Source of the DNA: Vagococcus carniphilus
Lineage (GTDB): Bacteria > Bacillota > Bacilli > Lactobacillales > Vagococcaceae
DNA length: 64,000 nucleotides
Direction of reading: 5' to 3'
Assembly (NCBI RefSeq): GCF_014397115.1
Contig: NZ_CP060720.1
Span: 2,186,001 to 2,250,000, forward strand
A program made the translations under genes and the position numbers. Below are positions 8,338 to 17,572 of the stretch, piece by piece (position 1 is the first letter of the stretch; every line of letters begins with the position of its first letter). The notes under the pieces were generated by a model. That model did no database searches and was not told the origin of the DNA. It saw nothing but the letters and a program-made list of their open reading frames with translations.

Positions 8338-10296
8338 ATGGGAAAGTATCAAAAAGATGCTGAAGATCTTTTAGCTTATGTTGGTGGTAAGGATAATATT
8401 GCCGCAGTAACTCATTGTGCAACAAGAATGAGATTTGTTTTAAATGATCCTACAAAAGCGGACGAGGATAAAATCGATGAGATTCCTAGTGTTAAAGGTA
8501 TGTTTACCAATGCAGGACAGTTTCAAGTCATTATAGGAAATGATGTCCCTGTCTTCTTCAATGATTTTTCTGCTGTTTCTGGTATTTCTGGTGTTTCTAA
8601 GGAGGCTGGAAAAGAAGCTGCCAAACAAAATTTAGGTGTTGTTCAACGTGCAGTTTCAGTTTTAGCTGAAGTATTTGCACCAATTATTCCTGCTATTATT
8701 ATTGGAGGGTTAATCCTCGGTTTTAGAAATATTTTAGATGGTGTCCCTATTAGTGCTTATGGTGGACAAACGATCATTGAACATTCTCAGTTCTGGGCTG
8801 GTGTTCATAGTTTTCTTTGGTTAATCGGCGAAGCAATATTCCATTTTCTTCCAGTTGGTATTACCTGGAGTATCGCTAAAAGAATGGGAACAACCCAAAT
8901 ACTTGGGATTGTTCTTGGTATTACTTTAGTGTCACCTCAATTACTTAATGCTTACGGTATGGCTGAGATAGCTGCAGATAAAATTCCATTCTGGGATTTT
9001 GGTTTTGCGCAAGTACAAATGGTTGGTTATCAAGCACAAGTAATTCCGGCAATGCTTGCTGGATTCATGTTGGCTTATATGGAAATATTCTTTAGGAAGA
9101 TAATACCTCAGTCTATTTCAATGATTTTTGTTCCTTTCTTCTCTCTTGTTCCAACCGTTTTAGCGGCTCACGTTATTTTAGGACCAATCGGTTGGGCAAT
9201 CGGTAGTCAAATTACCAACGTTGTTTCATTAGCAATCGGTTCAAGCTTCTCTTGGTTATTTGGAATCATCTATGGAACATTCTATGCGCCACTCGTTATC
9301 ACCGGTCTTCATCATTTGATGTTGACAATTGACTTACAAATGATTGCGGACTTAAAATTCACTACATTGTGGCCTATGGTTGCTTTATCAAATATTGCTC
9401 AAGGTTCAGCTGTTTTAGCTATTATTTATTTACATCGTGGAAATGAAAAAGAAGAACAAGTATCTATTCCCTCTACTATTTCAGCTTATCTAGGTGTTAC
9501 TGAACCGGCTATGTTCGGGATTAACTTGAAATACTTATATCCTTTTGTAGCTGCTATGATAGGATCTGGTATTGCTGGTTGCTATATTACTGTCATGAAT
9601 GTCAAAGCAACAGGAATTGGGATTGGTGGTTTACCAGGTATCATTTCTATCCAATCAGGTTCAAAAATGCATTTTATGATTGGTATGACAATTGTTTTAG
9701 TGGTACCTTTTATTCTAACTATTCTTTTTAGAAAATATGGTATCTTGAATAAATTAGATCCTGTTAACGTTCCAAATACTCAAAATCCATCACCAGAGTT
9801 TGATCAAGTTGAACCTACTTCAACTCAAACAGAAGTACAAATTGAAGCTTTTTATGCTCCAGCAGATGGTAACTGTCTAAGTATTGCTAATGTTTCTGAT
9901 CCTGTCTTTTCACAAAAAATGATGGGAGATGGTTTTGCCGTTCAACCAGATAATTCAGATGTTTATTCACCTGTTAATGGGGTTGTATCAAATATTTTTA
10001 ATACGAAACATGCCATTGGTATCACTTCAACTACCGGAATTGAAGTTCTCGTTCATATGGGATTAGACACTGTTGAACTAAACGGAACTCCATTTGACTT
10101 ATCTATTTCTGAAGGTGATGCTGTCACACCTGATACGTTAATAGCCAAAATGGATATTGAAGCAATTAAAAATTCTGGAAAACAAACTGATATTATTGTT
10201 GCTTTAACTAATATGGATAAAGCACCACATATAGCTTTAGAAAAAGAAGGTTCTGTCAAACATTCTGAAACAATTGGAACTGCAGAAGTTTTCTAA
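8338..10296 (+). CDS. treP: Trehalose-specific PTS enzyme IIBCA
   Basis: Membrane phosphotransferase permease that imports trehalose as trehalose-6-phosphate. 652 residues in the order EIIB (1 to about 85; phospho-accepting Cys27 in THCATRMRF), EIIC (about 105-460; multiple membrane segments, conserved GVTEPAMFGIN), linker, and EIIA of the glucose type (about 500-652; phospho-accepting His573 in VLVHMGLDTVELNG). The fused EIIA means no separate EIIA is needed. It is transcribed divergently from the GH65 phosphorylase, with operator and cre-like sites between them. The TreR context makes trehalose the best substrate; sucrose or maltose PTS enzymes of the same Glc family are the alternatives. 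Confidence 0.92.
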   Translation: MGKYQKDAEDLLAYVGGKDNIAAVTHCATRMRFVLNDPTKADEDKIDEIPSVKGMFTNAGQFQVIIGNDVPVFFNDFSAVSGISGVSKEAGKEAAKQNLGVVQRAVSVLAEVFAPIIPAIIIGGLILGFRNILDGVPISAYGGQTIIEHSQFWAGVHSFLWLIGEAIFHFLPVGITWSIAKRMGTTQILGIVLGITLVSPQLLNAYGMAEIAADKIPFWDFGFAQVQMVGYQAQVIPAMLAGFMLAYMEIFFRKIIPQSISMIFVPFFSLVPTVLAAHVILGPIGWAIGSQITNVVSLAIGSSFSWLFGIIYGTFYAPLVITGLHHLMLTIDLQMIADLKFTTLWPMVALSNIAQGSAVLAIIYLHRGNEKEEQVSIPSTISAYLGVTEPAMFGINLKYLYPFVAAMIGSGIAGCYITVMNVKATGIGIGGLPGIISIQSGSKMHFMIGMTIVLVVPFILTILFRKYGILNKLDPVNVPNTQNPSPEFDQVEPTSTQTEVQIEAFYAPADGNCLSIANVSDPVFSQKMMGDGFAVQPDNSDVYSPVNGVVSNIFNTKHAIGITSTTGIEVLVHMGLDTVELNGTPFDLSISEGDAVTPDTLIAKMDIEAIKNSGKQTDIIVALTNMDKAPHIALEKEGSVKHSETIGTAEVF

Positions 10297-10308
10297 CTAA
10301 CATAAAAA

Positions 10309-10345
10309 AAAAGCATCTAAAATCAAACAGATTTTAGATGCTTTT
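10309..10345. terminator. Bidirectional terminator between treP and the LPQTG gene
   Basis: AAAGCATCTAAAATC pairs with GATTTTAGATGCTTT around a five-base loop; A- and T-runs on both sides. Confidence 0.9.
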
Positions 10346-10348
10346 AAT

Positions 10349-12571
10349 TTATTCATTCTCAACTCTTTTAATTTTAAAGGTAACAACTAAAAATGTACTA
10401 ACTAGTATAACAATCCCTACAATAAATGAAACAAAACTATCCTTCTCACCAGTTTGTGGTAAAGTAGGTTTTGGAGTAGTTGGTTTTACAGGAGCAACTG
10501 TTTTTTTGAAAACTTCAACTGTTGCAGTTTCTGTTTTGTCTCCATAAGTGTAAGTGATTTGGTATTTACCAACTTTGTTAGTATTCACACTTCCTTTTAC
10601 CTTGATATCTTTTACGACGTCTTTCCAAACTAATTCTCTTCCATCAGCCATTTTCACACCAACAAAATTATCTGATGCTTGCCATTTATTTCCAACTTGA
10701 AGTGTTGTGTTTTTAACAAACAAGCTATGAACACCAGTGATAGCTTTTTCTTTAACAACAATAGTAGCTACGGCAGACTTTCCTCCATACTCATAAGTGA
10801 CTTTGTAAGTGCCTACTTTTTTAGTATCTACATTTCCTCTTACTTTAATATCCTTTGCAACATCTTTAAATGCTAATTTACTACCATTTGTCATCAAAAC
10901 ATAATTAAAGTTATCTGATGCTTGCCATTTGGCACCAACAGTTAAGGTACTATCTTTAACAAATACTTTATCTACTTTAGGTTTAGCTACTTCTTTTACT
11001 TGAATAGTAGCCACATTAGATTTATCTCTAAATGTGTAAGTAACTTTGTAGGTACCTACTTTGTTAGTATTTACCTCTCCACTAATTTCTATCTCTTTTA
11101 CAACTTCATCCCATGATAATTTGACACCATCTGACATTAATACATAGTTAAAATTATCTACTGCTTGCCATTTCATGCCAACAGTTAAAGTTGTATCCTT
11201 TAACGAAATTTCTTGAACCTTAATAACTTCCATATCTTTAACAGTTACAGTTGCTACCGCACTCTTGTCTCCATACTCATACGTAACCTTATATGTTCCT
11301 GCTTTTTGTGTATCCACTTGTCCTTTAATTACAATATCTTTTTCAACATCTTTCCATGTTAATTTAACGCCGTTTGACATCATGACATAATTAAAGTTAT
11401 CAGCAGGTTTAAATGAAGTACCAATTGGTAAAGTACTATCTTTAACAGATACTTCCTGAACCATAATAACCTCTACGGCTTTAACAGTCACAACAGCTGT
11501 TGCACTTTTATCGCCATACGTATAAATAACTGAGTAGGTGCCTGATTGACTTGTGTCTACTTTTCCATTTACAACTATTGTATTAGCAACATTTTTCCAC
11601 GCAAGTTTAGTTCCATCTGACATAACAACTGAATCAAAGGTTAACTCAGGTGACCAAACATCGCCAACGTTAAATTGACGATTAACTACTTTTACCTCGA
11701 CAGGTGTCACTTGTTTTCCTTGAACGGTTACTTGTGTCACATTAGAAATACCTTGATAACTATAAGTAATATTATAAACACCTGGTTTTGTAACATCTGG
11801 ATTTTGATCAATGATAATATCTGATTGGACTGCATCCCAACCTAACTGACTTCCGTCTGACATATCAATAGAAATAAAATTGTCTCTAATATTCCAAGTA
11901 TTTCCTGCTTCAATAGTTACCGGTTTTAAGTTGATTTTTGTTGGTACAGCTACAACAGTCACTTCTGAAATAGCTACGAGATTACCATAAGTAAAGGTCA
12001 CTTTATGAGTACCTAATTTGGTTGTATCCACTTGATTGTCTACTTTTAATAAGGTCGCTACCTCTTTAAAAGCTAATGTTTTTCCTTCACTATCAATAGC
12101 AAAATCAAATGATTGAGAAATATCAAAAGCTCCCTTAAAAGGTATAACTACATTTTTAGCTTTAATTTGAGTTAGTACTTTTTTATCTTTTGGAGGTTCT
12201 ACAGGTTTAACAGGTTTAGGTTGTTCTATCACCTCGATTGTTGCTGTTTGAACTAGTTTATTATATGTGTAAGTTACTTTATACACACCGACTTTTTTTG
12301 TATCCACAGTGCCAGTTACAACTACAGCCTTCTTGATATCTTTCCATTCTATTTTTTTCCCGTTAACATCAGTTGCTGAAACAAAGTTATTTTCAGGTGC
12401 CCAGTTACTATTAAGATTTATTTGACTATTCTTTACATTTAAAGTTTCTTTTGTTGCTTGTTGATTGACTGGAGTAACATTCTTATTTGAAGGTGCTTGA
12501 GCCATGGTGACTAAAGGAGCAGAAAATGACATTAGATACATCGCAACAATTAATAATCTAAATCGTTTCAT
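10349..12571 (-). CDS. LPQTG cell-wall-anchored protein with eight Ig-like (Big_3-type) repeats
   Basis: Secreted surface protein covalently attached by sortase. The chosen start is the ATG eight bases after GGAGAGG, giving 740 residues with a signal peptide (KRFRLLIVAMYLMSFSAPL, cleavage after AQA). Eight repeats of about 75-80 residues follow, each with a pattern like ...VGxKWxAxDNFxxVxMxDG.KLxWKDV...GxVDTxKVGTYKVTYxYGDKSAxAxVxV, characteristic of bacterial Ig-like group 3 domains; repeats 5-8 are closest to each other and the first three are more diverged. The C-terminus has a proline-rich wall spacer, LPQTG, a hydrophobic helix and a positive tail. No catalytic domain is visible; an adhesin or wall-spacer role is the usual guess. 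Repeat number may vary between strains. Confidence 0.9.
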   Translation of the reverse strand: MKRFRLLIVAMYLMSFSAPLVTMAQAPSNKNVTPVNQQATKETLNVKNSQINLNSNWAPENNFVSATDVNGKKIEWKDIKKAVVVTGTVDTKKVGVYKVTYTYNKLVQTATIEVIEQPKPVKPVEPPKDKKVLTQIKAKNVVIPFKGAFDISQSFDFAIDSEGKTLAFKEVATLLKVDNQVDTTKLGTHKVTFTYGNLVAISEVTVVAVPTKINLKPVTIEAGNTWNIRDNFISIDMSDGSQLGWDAVQSDIIIDQNPDVTKPGVYNITYSYQGISNVTQVTVQGKQVTPVEVKVVNRQFNVGDVWSPELTFDSVVMSDGTKLAWKNVANTIVVNGKVDTSQSGTYSVIYTYGDKSATAVVTVKAVEVIMVQEVSVKDSTLPIGTSFKPADNFNYVMMSNGVKLTWKDVEKDIVIKGQVDTQKAGTYKVTYEYGDKSAVATVTVKDMEVIKVQEISLKDTTLTVGMKWQAVDNFNYVLMSDGVKLSWDEVVKEIEISGEVNTNKVGTYKVTYTFRDKSNVATIQVKEVAKPKVDKVFVKDSTLTVGAKWQASDNFNYVLMTNGSKLAFKDVAKDIKVRGNVDTKKVGTYKVTYEYGGKSAVATIVVKEKAITGVHSLFVKNTTLQVGNKWQASDNFVGVKMADGRELVWKDVVKDIKVKGSVNTNKVGKYQITYTYGDKTETATVEVFKKTVAPVKPTTPKPTLPQTGEKDSFVSFIVGIVILVSTFLVVTFKIKRVENE

Positions 12572-12907
12572 CTTACTCACCTCTCCATTTATTTGTCTTT
12601 CCTTTATAAATTCATTTTACCATGTTTTGTAACACTTTTGTAATATTTCCGCAAAAAAAGTAACAATAAAAATTAATTGGTCTATATAAGATTTATAAAA
12701 TAAAGTAAATTTATTAAAAGTACCTGATGTGATTATTTTAATAAACAAGGACATAAAGTAAGAGATTTCTAATAATTTCCACTTTACCTTTGAAACCGTT
12801 TTCTTTTAGTGGGATATTAGAGTTGGAAAAATAATAAAAGGAGGATAGTACGTTATTTAATATTTATATTTGTAGTAGCACTTATAACGAGAAAGAAGGA
12901 ATAAAAT
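12572..12907. other. Intergenic region upstream of pepV
   Basis: AT-rich divergent spacer of 336 bases between the LPQTG gene and pepV. It contains one candidate cre (12791-12804) and an AAAGGAGG sequence at about 12837-12844 that is not followed by a usable start codon. No RNA gene or riboswitch was recognised. Confidence 0.5.
12791..12804 (+). promoter_or_regulatory. Candidate cre site upstream of pepV
   Basis: TGAAACCGTTTTCT matches TGWAANCGNTNWCA at 13 of 14 positions (last base differs). About 105 bases before the pepV start. Function inferred. Confidence 0.45.
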
Positions 12908-14305
12908 ATGTCTATTAATTGGCAAGAAGAAGTAAATTCAAGAAAAGATGAACTTATGGAAGATTTATATTCACTAATCCGTATTAACAGTGTGAAAGAC
13001 TTAGAAAATAAAACAGACGATATGCCTGTTGGACCTGGTCCTGCTAAAGCCTTACACAAATTCTTAGAAATTGGTGAAAGAGATGGCTTTATCACTAAAA
13101 ATATAGAAAACGTAGCTGGCCACATCGAATACGGTGAAGGTGATGAAACTCTTGGCGTTTTAGCTCACGTTGACGTAGTTCCGACTGGTGATGGTTGGGA
13201 TACAGATCCTTTTGAACCAGTTATTAAAGATGGAAAATTATATGCTCGTGGCTCAAGCGACGACAAAGGTCCTGCTGTCGCTGCTTATTATGCCCTTAAA
13301 ATTATTAAAGATTTAGGCTTACCAGTATCTAAAAAAGTTAGATACATTATTGGTACTGATGAAGAAAGCGGCTGGTATTGTATGGACCGTTATCAAGCAA
13401 ATGAAAAAATGCCTGATTTTGGTTTTTCACCAGACGCTCAATTCCCTATTATTAATGGAGAAAAAGGAATTGCTACTTTCCTTCTAACATTCCCTAACCT
13501 TGATACAAAAGGTGATGTTGAATTGAAAGCATTCCAATCAGGTTTAGCTTCAAACATGGTACCAGGAAACGCTTCTGCTACAATTGTTTCAAGTGAAGTA
13601 GATACATTTAAGCAAGCTTTTGAAGCTTATATTACTAAAAATAATTTAGGTGGTTCAGCAGCTGTTAATGGAAACGAGCTTGAACTGACATTAGTTGGTA
13701 AAGCTTGTCACGCACAAAATCCTTCTTTAGGGGTAAATGCTGGAACTCATCTTGCTAACTTCTTAAAAGATTTATCTCTTGATGCTTCAGGTATGAAATA
13801 TGTTTCTACAATCGCTGAATTCTTCCATTTAGATCCTTCTGGAAAATTAACAGGTATTGATCATACTGATGCTGTTATGGGTGAACTTACTTCAAGTCCT
13901 AATATTTTTGTTTATGAAGCTGAAGGACAAAAAACACTAGCTCTTAACGTACGCTTCCCTAAAGGAACAGACGCTGATACTATTATCAAACAATTAACTG
14001 GAAAATTAGATAACGTAGAAGTTGTAGCGGAACCTGGTGTTAAAGGAACTCACTATGTACCTGCAACAGATCCACTTGTAGTAGCTCTTCTAGGTGCTTA
14101 TGAAGATAACACAGGTGAAAAAGGCGCTGAAAAAACTATCGGAGGCGGAACTTACGGTCGTCTATTTGAACGTGGTTGTGCGTTTGGTGCTATGTTCCCA
14201 GGTAGAGAAGATACAATGCATCAAGCAAATGAATATATGTATGTAGAAGATATCTTCAAATCAGCAGCTATTTATGCTGACGCTATCTATCGTTTAATTA
14301 AATAA
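12908..14305 (+). CDS. pepV: Dipeptidase PepV (M20 zinc peptidase)
   Basis: Cytoplasmic broad-specificity dipeptidase of lactic-acid bacteria that cleaves dipeptides, including Xaa-His/carnosine-type substrates. 465 residues, the normal length. Metal-site motifs: LGVLAHVDVVPTGDGW (His and following Asp), ARGSSDDKGP (bridging Asp) and IGTDEESGW (catalytic Glu pair); a late HQANEYM segment supplies another ligand. The lid-domain insertion between residues about 180 and 380 is present. The ribosome site AGAAAGAAGGA precedes the ATG. The oligopeptide transporter gene follows after a terminator, so peptide import and hydrolysis are neighbours. Confidence 0.95.
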   Translation: MSINWQEEVNSRKDELMEDLYSLIRINSVKDLENKTDDMPVGPGPAKALHKFLEIGERDGFITKNIENVAGHIEYGEGDETLGVLAHVDVVPTGDGWDTDPFEPVIKDGKLYARGSSDDKGPAVAAYYALKIIKDLGLPVSKKVRYIIGTDEESGWYCMDRYQANEKMPDFGFSPDAQFPIINGEKGIATFLLTFPNLDTKGDVELKAFQSGLASNMVPGNASATIVSSEVDTFKQAFEAYITKNNLGGSAAVNGNELELTLVGKACHAQNPSLGVNAGTHLANFLKDLSLDASGMKYVSTIAEFFHLDPSGKLTGIDHTDAVMGELTSSPNIFVYEAEGQKTLALNVRFPKGTDADTIIKQLTGKLDNVEVVAEPGVKGTHYVPATDPLVVALLGAYEDNTGEKGAEKTIGGGTYGRLFERGCAFGAMFPGREDTMHQANEYMYVEDIFKSAAIYADAIYRLIK

Positions 14306-14316
14306 TCTCAACACTT

Positions 14317-14352
14317 ACTAAAGTAGAAGTCCCTTTCTGCTTCTACTTTAGT
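14317..14352 (+). terminator. Terminator of pepV
   Basis: ACTAAAGTAGAAG pairs with CTTCTACTTTAGT; followed by CTATTTTTTT. Confidence 0.9.
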
Positions 14353-14427
14353 CTATTTTTTTAAGAGTGGTAATCTTTTTAAGGTGTTTCAAAAAAGGTA
14401 TGATAAAAATAGATTGGGGTAAAATAC

Positions 14428-16368
14428 ATGAAAAAATTATCAAAAGACGCTTACGGTGGCATTAAGGGACAAGACTATAAGCCTTATGTTGCTGACGGAA
14501 AAAATCGTAAAAACGGTGGCGGTTTAATTATTTTATTTGGTATCTTGCTTTCTGTTATCTTTGCTGCATCAACTGCCTATTCAGGGATGAAAGTTGGACT
14601 GACGGTTGCTGCTGGTATCCCAGGTTCAATTATTGGTTCTGGTTTAGTCTCAATGTTTGTTAAATCTAAAAATATTTTAAGTAAAAATATTTTATCTGGT
14701 ATGTCTTCAGGTGGGGAATCAATTGCTAGTGGAATGATTTTCGTCTTACCTGCTATTATTTTAATTGGTGGTAAAATTAATTTCCTTGAAGGTGTTTTAG
14801 TTGGAATTACAGGTGTTCTCTTCAGTTTAGGAGCGACTAGTTTGGTCCAAAATTATTTACTTGTTGAAGAACATGGTAATTTAGTCTATCCAGAAGCTAT
14901 GGCAATTGCAGAATCGCTTGTCGCTTCTGATGCTGGTGGAGATTCTTTAAAAAATATGGGAATCGGATTTGGAATAAGTGGTGTTTTAACTGCTCTTACT
15001 TCTTCTGTTTTTGGTCTTGTTAACAATACTATTAGTTATGTTAGTGAAGGATTCTATAAATCTAAAATGGAAATAGAAGCTAACCCTATGTTATCAGGTA
15101 TTGGATTCATCGTTGGGTTCCAAGTAGCCATGACAATGTTTGCAGGATCACTTTTGACTAACTTCGTCCTAATTCCATTAATCGGTTACTTTACTACCCT
15201 AGCAGACTCATCTGCGGCCGTTTGGGATGTTTCCAATCTTTTAGTTAAAGAAATGACTGTTAATAATATTGCCAGCTCATACGCAAAATATATTGGTGCA
15301 GGAATGATGATTAGTGGTGGTTTAATTGGTGCTATTAAATTAATTCCTACTATTTTCAACTCTATTTCTCAAACACTAAAAGCTAAATCTTCAACTCAAG
15401 GTGGAAACGATGCTTCTGGTATGATGGTCCTTCTTGCTGGAACTGTAATGACTTTTATTATGGGATTCATTATCTCTAAAGACATTGTTATTACACTTGT
15501 CGGCTCATTAGTATCACTTATTTTAAGTTTGCTTTTCGCAATTGTTTCTGGCCGTTTAACAGGTACTATTGGTACATCTAATTTACCTGTTTCAGGAATG
15601 ACTATTGCTTCTCTTGTCATCATGACACTTGTTTTCGTGATGATGGGTTGGAAATCAGAGCAACATAATATTATTTTACTTTTATTTGCAACATTCGTGG
15701 TTATTGTTATTGCCGTTGCTGGTAGCTACATGCAAGCTCAAAAGGCAACATTTGTCATGGGTGGTAGTAGTACTGAAATGATGAAATACTTCCTAATTTC
15801 TGGCGTTGTTGGGGTTATAACAGTTGTTGGGGTTATCTCTTTATTAGCTCCACAAATTGCAATCACTGGTGAAGATGCTCCATTTGCTGTACCTCAAGCT
15901 AATTTAATGGCTACCTTAACAAGTGGTATCATGCAAGGTAAATTACCTTGGTTAATGATTATCGTTGGGGTTGCTTTAGGAATTGTATTCTTCCTTCTGG
16001 ATTTATCTGTTATGAGTATTGCTGTTGGGGCTTACCTACCAATCGCAACAACTTCAATTATTCTAATTGGAGCTCTTGTTAGAGTATTCGTTGAAAGAAC
16101 TAGTAAAGAAGAAAAAGTGAAAGAAGAACGCTTAACAAACGGAATCAGTTTATCATCAGGCTTAATTGCCGGTGGTTCAATTATTGGTTTAGTTGGTATC
16201 ATTCTTCAAATTACTGGCGTAGTCACACCAGGCAATCCAACTGGCATTTTCAGTGGCAACTCTGGAGGATATATCCTGTTGATTGGATTACTCATAGCTA
16301 GTTTAATTCCTATTATGAAGGTTAAAGGCTCAGGAGGAGATGTTGGTAATGAAAGTAAAAAAGAGTGA
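14428..16368 (+). CDS. OPT-family oligopeptide transporter
   Basis: Integral membrane, proton-coupled oligopeptide transporter family (OPT), 646 residues with roughly 14-16 hydrophobic segments. Early segment FAASTAYSGMKVGLTVAAGIPGSIIGSG and the following ILSGMSSGGESIASGMIF are characteristic of the bacterial EspB/YhaU-like OPT branch; the internal NLVYPEAMAIAESLVASD is another conserved loop. Unlike ABC oligopeptide systems it needs no ATPase or binding protein. It overlaps the following PqqD-like gene by about 20 bases, so the two are translationally coupled. Peptide preference is unknown. Confidence 0.9.
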   Translation: MKKLSKDAYGGIKGQDYKPYVADGKNRKNGGGLIILFGILLSVIFAASTAYSGMKVGLTVAAGIPGSIIGSGLVSMFVKSKNILSKNILSGMSSGGESIASGMIFVLPAIILIGGKINFLEGVLVGITGVLFSLGATSLVQNYLLVEEHGNLVYPEAMAIAESLVASDAGGDSLKNMGIGFGISGVLTALTSSVFGLVNNTISYVSEGFYKSKMEIEANPMLSGIGFIVGFQVAMTMFAGSLLTNFVLIPLIGYFTTLADSSAAVWDVSNLLVKEMTVNNIASSYAKYIGAGMMISGGLIGAIKLIPTIFNSISQTLKAKSSTQGGNDASGMMVLLAGTVMTFIMGFIISKDIVITLVGSLVSLILSLLFAIVSGRLTGTIGTSNLPVSGMTIASLVIMTLVFVMMGWKSEQHNIILLLFATFVVIVIAVAGSYMQAQKATFVMGGSSTEMMKYFLISGVVGVITVVGVISLLAPQIAITGEDAPFAVPQANLMATLTSGIMQGKLPWLMIIVGVALGIVFFLLDLSVMSIAVGAYLPIATTSIILIGALVRVFVERTSKEEKVKEERLTNGISLSSGLIAGGSIIGLVGIILQITGVVTPGNPTGIFSGNSGGYILLIGLLIASLIPIMKVKGSGGDVGNESKKE

Positions 16369-16708
16369 TGCTTTAGATGAAACTTTTTTACAACAAATTT
16401 ATCAAATCAATCCACAAGTAATTTTTACGATTAAAGATGGGCAAGTTATTATTGAAAAAAAACAAAATCATTGGACTCAACGATTATTTAGAAAGTTATA
16501 TGTTAAAATACCTGAAACGTCATACATTACCTTAGACCCTTATGGTAGCTTCATTTTTCAAGCCATAGATGGTAAAAAAGATATTGAAGAGTTAGGCAAA
16601 CTACTTTCTAGTAAATTTGAAGAAGCTGATACCTATCTTTATGATCGTTTAACCCTTTATCTTCATTATTTAGAAATTGAAGAGAAATGGATATACTCTG
16701 TTAACTAA
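16349..16708 (+). CDS. PqqD-like small protein coupled to the OPT transporter
   Basis: 119-residue cytoplasmic protein resembling the PqqD fold (small winged-helix peptide-binding chaperone seen with radical-SAM peptide-modifying enzymes). Features: beta-rich N-terminal half, then YITLDPYGSFIFQAIDGKKDIEELGKLL, the usual PqqD pattern of an aromatic/hydrophobic segment, xIxxxIDGxxxIxEI and a helix. The start chosen is the ATG nine to ten bases after GGAGGAG; an in-frame ATG nine bases upstream abuts that site and is unlikely. It overlaps the OPT gene's 3' end. No radical-SAM enzyme or precursor peptide is nearby, so a transporter-accessory or peptide-binding role is inferred only from coupling. 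Confidence 0.7.
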   Translation: MKVKKSDALDETFLQQIYQINPQVIFTIKDGQVIIEKKQNHWTQRLFRKLYVKIPETSYITLDPYGSFIFQAIDGKKDIEELGKLLSSKFEEADTYLYDRLTLYLHYLEIEEKWIYSVN

Positions 16709-16727
16709 AAAATCAAATTCAACGTTA

Positions 16728-16759
16728 AAGAGATTGTGACTAATTAATCACAGTCTCTT
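16728..16759 (+). terminator. Terminator after the PqqD-like gene
   Basis: AAGAGATTGTGA pairs with TCACAGTCTCTT (one mismatch), followed by TTTTATTTT. Confidence 0.88.
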
Positions 16760-16847
16760 TTTTATTTTATATAGGTCGTTTTGTTTGCGACTTGTTTTCT
16801 TTTTTTGTAAACTTTACTCAAGCTTATTTTACTAAGGGGAAGACAAA

Positions 16848-17507
16848 ATGAAAAAAATAAATTTTGAACCTGTTGATTGGAACTATCAAGAAAAAGAGGC
16901 TTGGACTTGTCCATCTCATCAATTTCAATCACCTATTAATATTGTTAACGATCATGCTAAACCAATGAAAGAAGACGGTAGTCTCATTTTACGTTACCGA
17001 AAAAAAATTGATGCTATAGTCAATACAGGCTATTGTGTTCAGGGTTACTTAAAAGGGGTTGCCTCTATTAATAATCGTCTTTTTAATTTTCAACAATTTC
17101 ATTTTCATGCCAAAGGAGAGCACACTATCGATGAAAAAGAATTTCCTTTGGAACTACACTTAGTACATCAATCTGAAAATGGAAAAATGGCTGTTATTGC
17201 TGTTTTATTTGAAATCGGAGAAGAAAATAATAGTATTGATTTTATTTTAGATCATCTTAATGAATCTGAATTTGATAATCGCTTTAATTTACTTTCATTG
17301 GTTCCTAAAAATCTAAATTACTATCATTACCTTGGATCTTTAACTACACCTCCTTTAACAGAAAATGTTGAATGGTATGTTTTAATGGAGCCAATGACTT
17401 TATCAAAGAAACAATTAAATCGATTAACTGAAATTCATAACCATAATTACCGTGAGACACAAGAAATAAATGATCGCCAAGTTTTAAAAAAAATATTTCA
17501 TGCCTAA
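16848..17507 (+). CDS. Alpha-class carbonic anhydrase, no signal peptide
   Basis: Zinc enzyme interconverting CO2 and bicarbonate. 219 residues with the alpha-class zinc ligands visible: His85 and His87 in QFHFHA and His104 in LELHLVH; also SPINI near the N-terminus and GSLTTPPLTENVEWYV, the conserved substrate-pocket segment (Thr199-equivalent). Most bacterial alpha-carbonic anhydrases are exported, whereas this one starts MKKINFEPVDWNYQ with no hydrophobic leader, so it is predicted to be cytoplasmic. Preceded by AAGGGGAAG ribosome site and flanked by terminators on both sides, so it is a single-gene unit. Confidence 0.92.
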   Translation: MKKINFEPVDWNYQEKEAWTCPSHQFQSPINIVNDHAKPMKEDGSLILRYRKKIDAIVNTGYCVQGYLKGVASINNRLFNFQQFHFHAKGEHTIDEKEFPLELHLVHQSENGKMAVIAVLFEIGEENNSIDFILDHLNESEFDNRFNLLSLVPKNLNYYHYLGSLTTPPLTENVEWYVLMEPMTLSKKQLNRLTEIHNHNYRETQEINDRQVLKKIFHA

Positions 17508-17518
17508 TTACAAAAAAT

Positions 17519-17565
17519 AAGACAGATAGGAAAAAAGATTTTACATCTTTTTTCCTATCTGTCTT
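17519..17565. terminator. Bidirectional terminator between carbonic anhydrase and bioY
   Basis: A 21-base arm beginning AAGACAGATAGG pairs with its complement ending CCTATCTGTCTT around a five-base loop, followed by a T-run. Confidence 0.93.
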
Positions 17566-17572
17566 TTTTTGT

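Noticed and set aside
10580-12300. Direct repeats as a CRISPR array or tandem DNA repeat
   Set aside because: They encode imperfect 75-80-residue Ig-like protein modules; spacing and divergence fit protein repeats. The same holds for GW modules at 27.7-29.0 and 37.5-38.7 kb.
12837-12907. AGGAGG sequence upstream of pepV as the start of a small leader gene
   Set aside because: The frame after it is open for about 20 codons but has no ATG, GTG or TTG at proper spacing.
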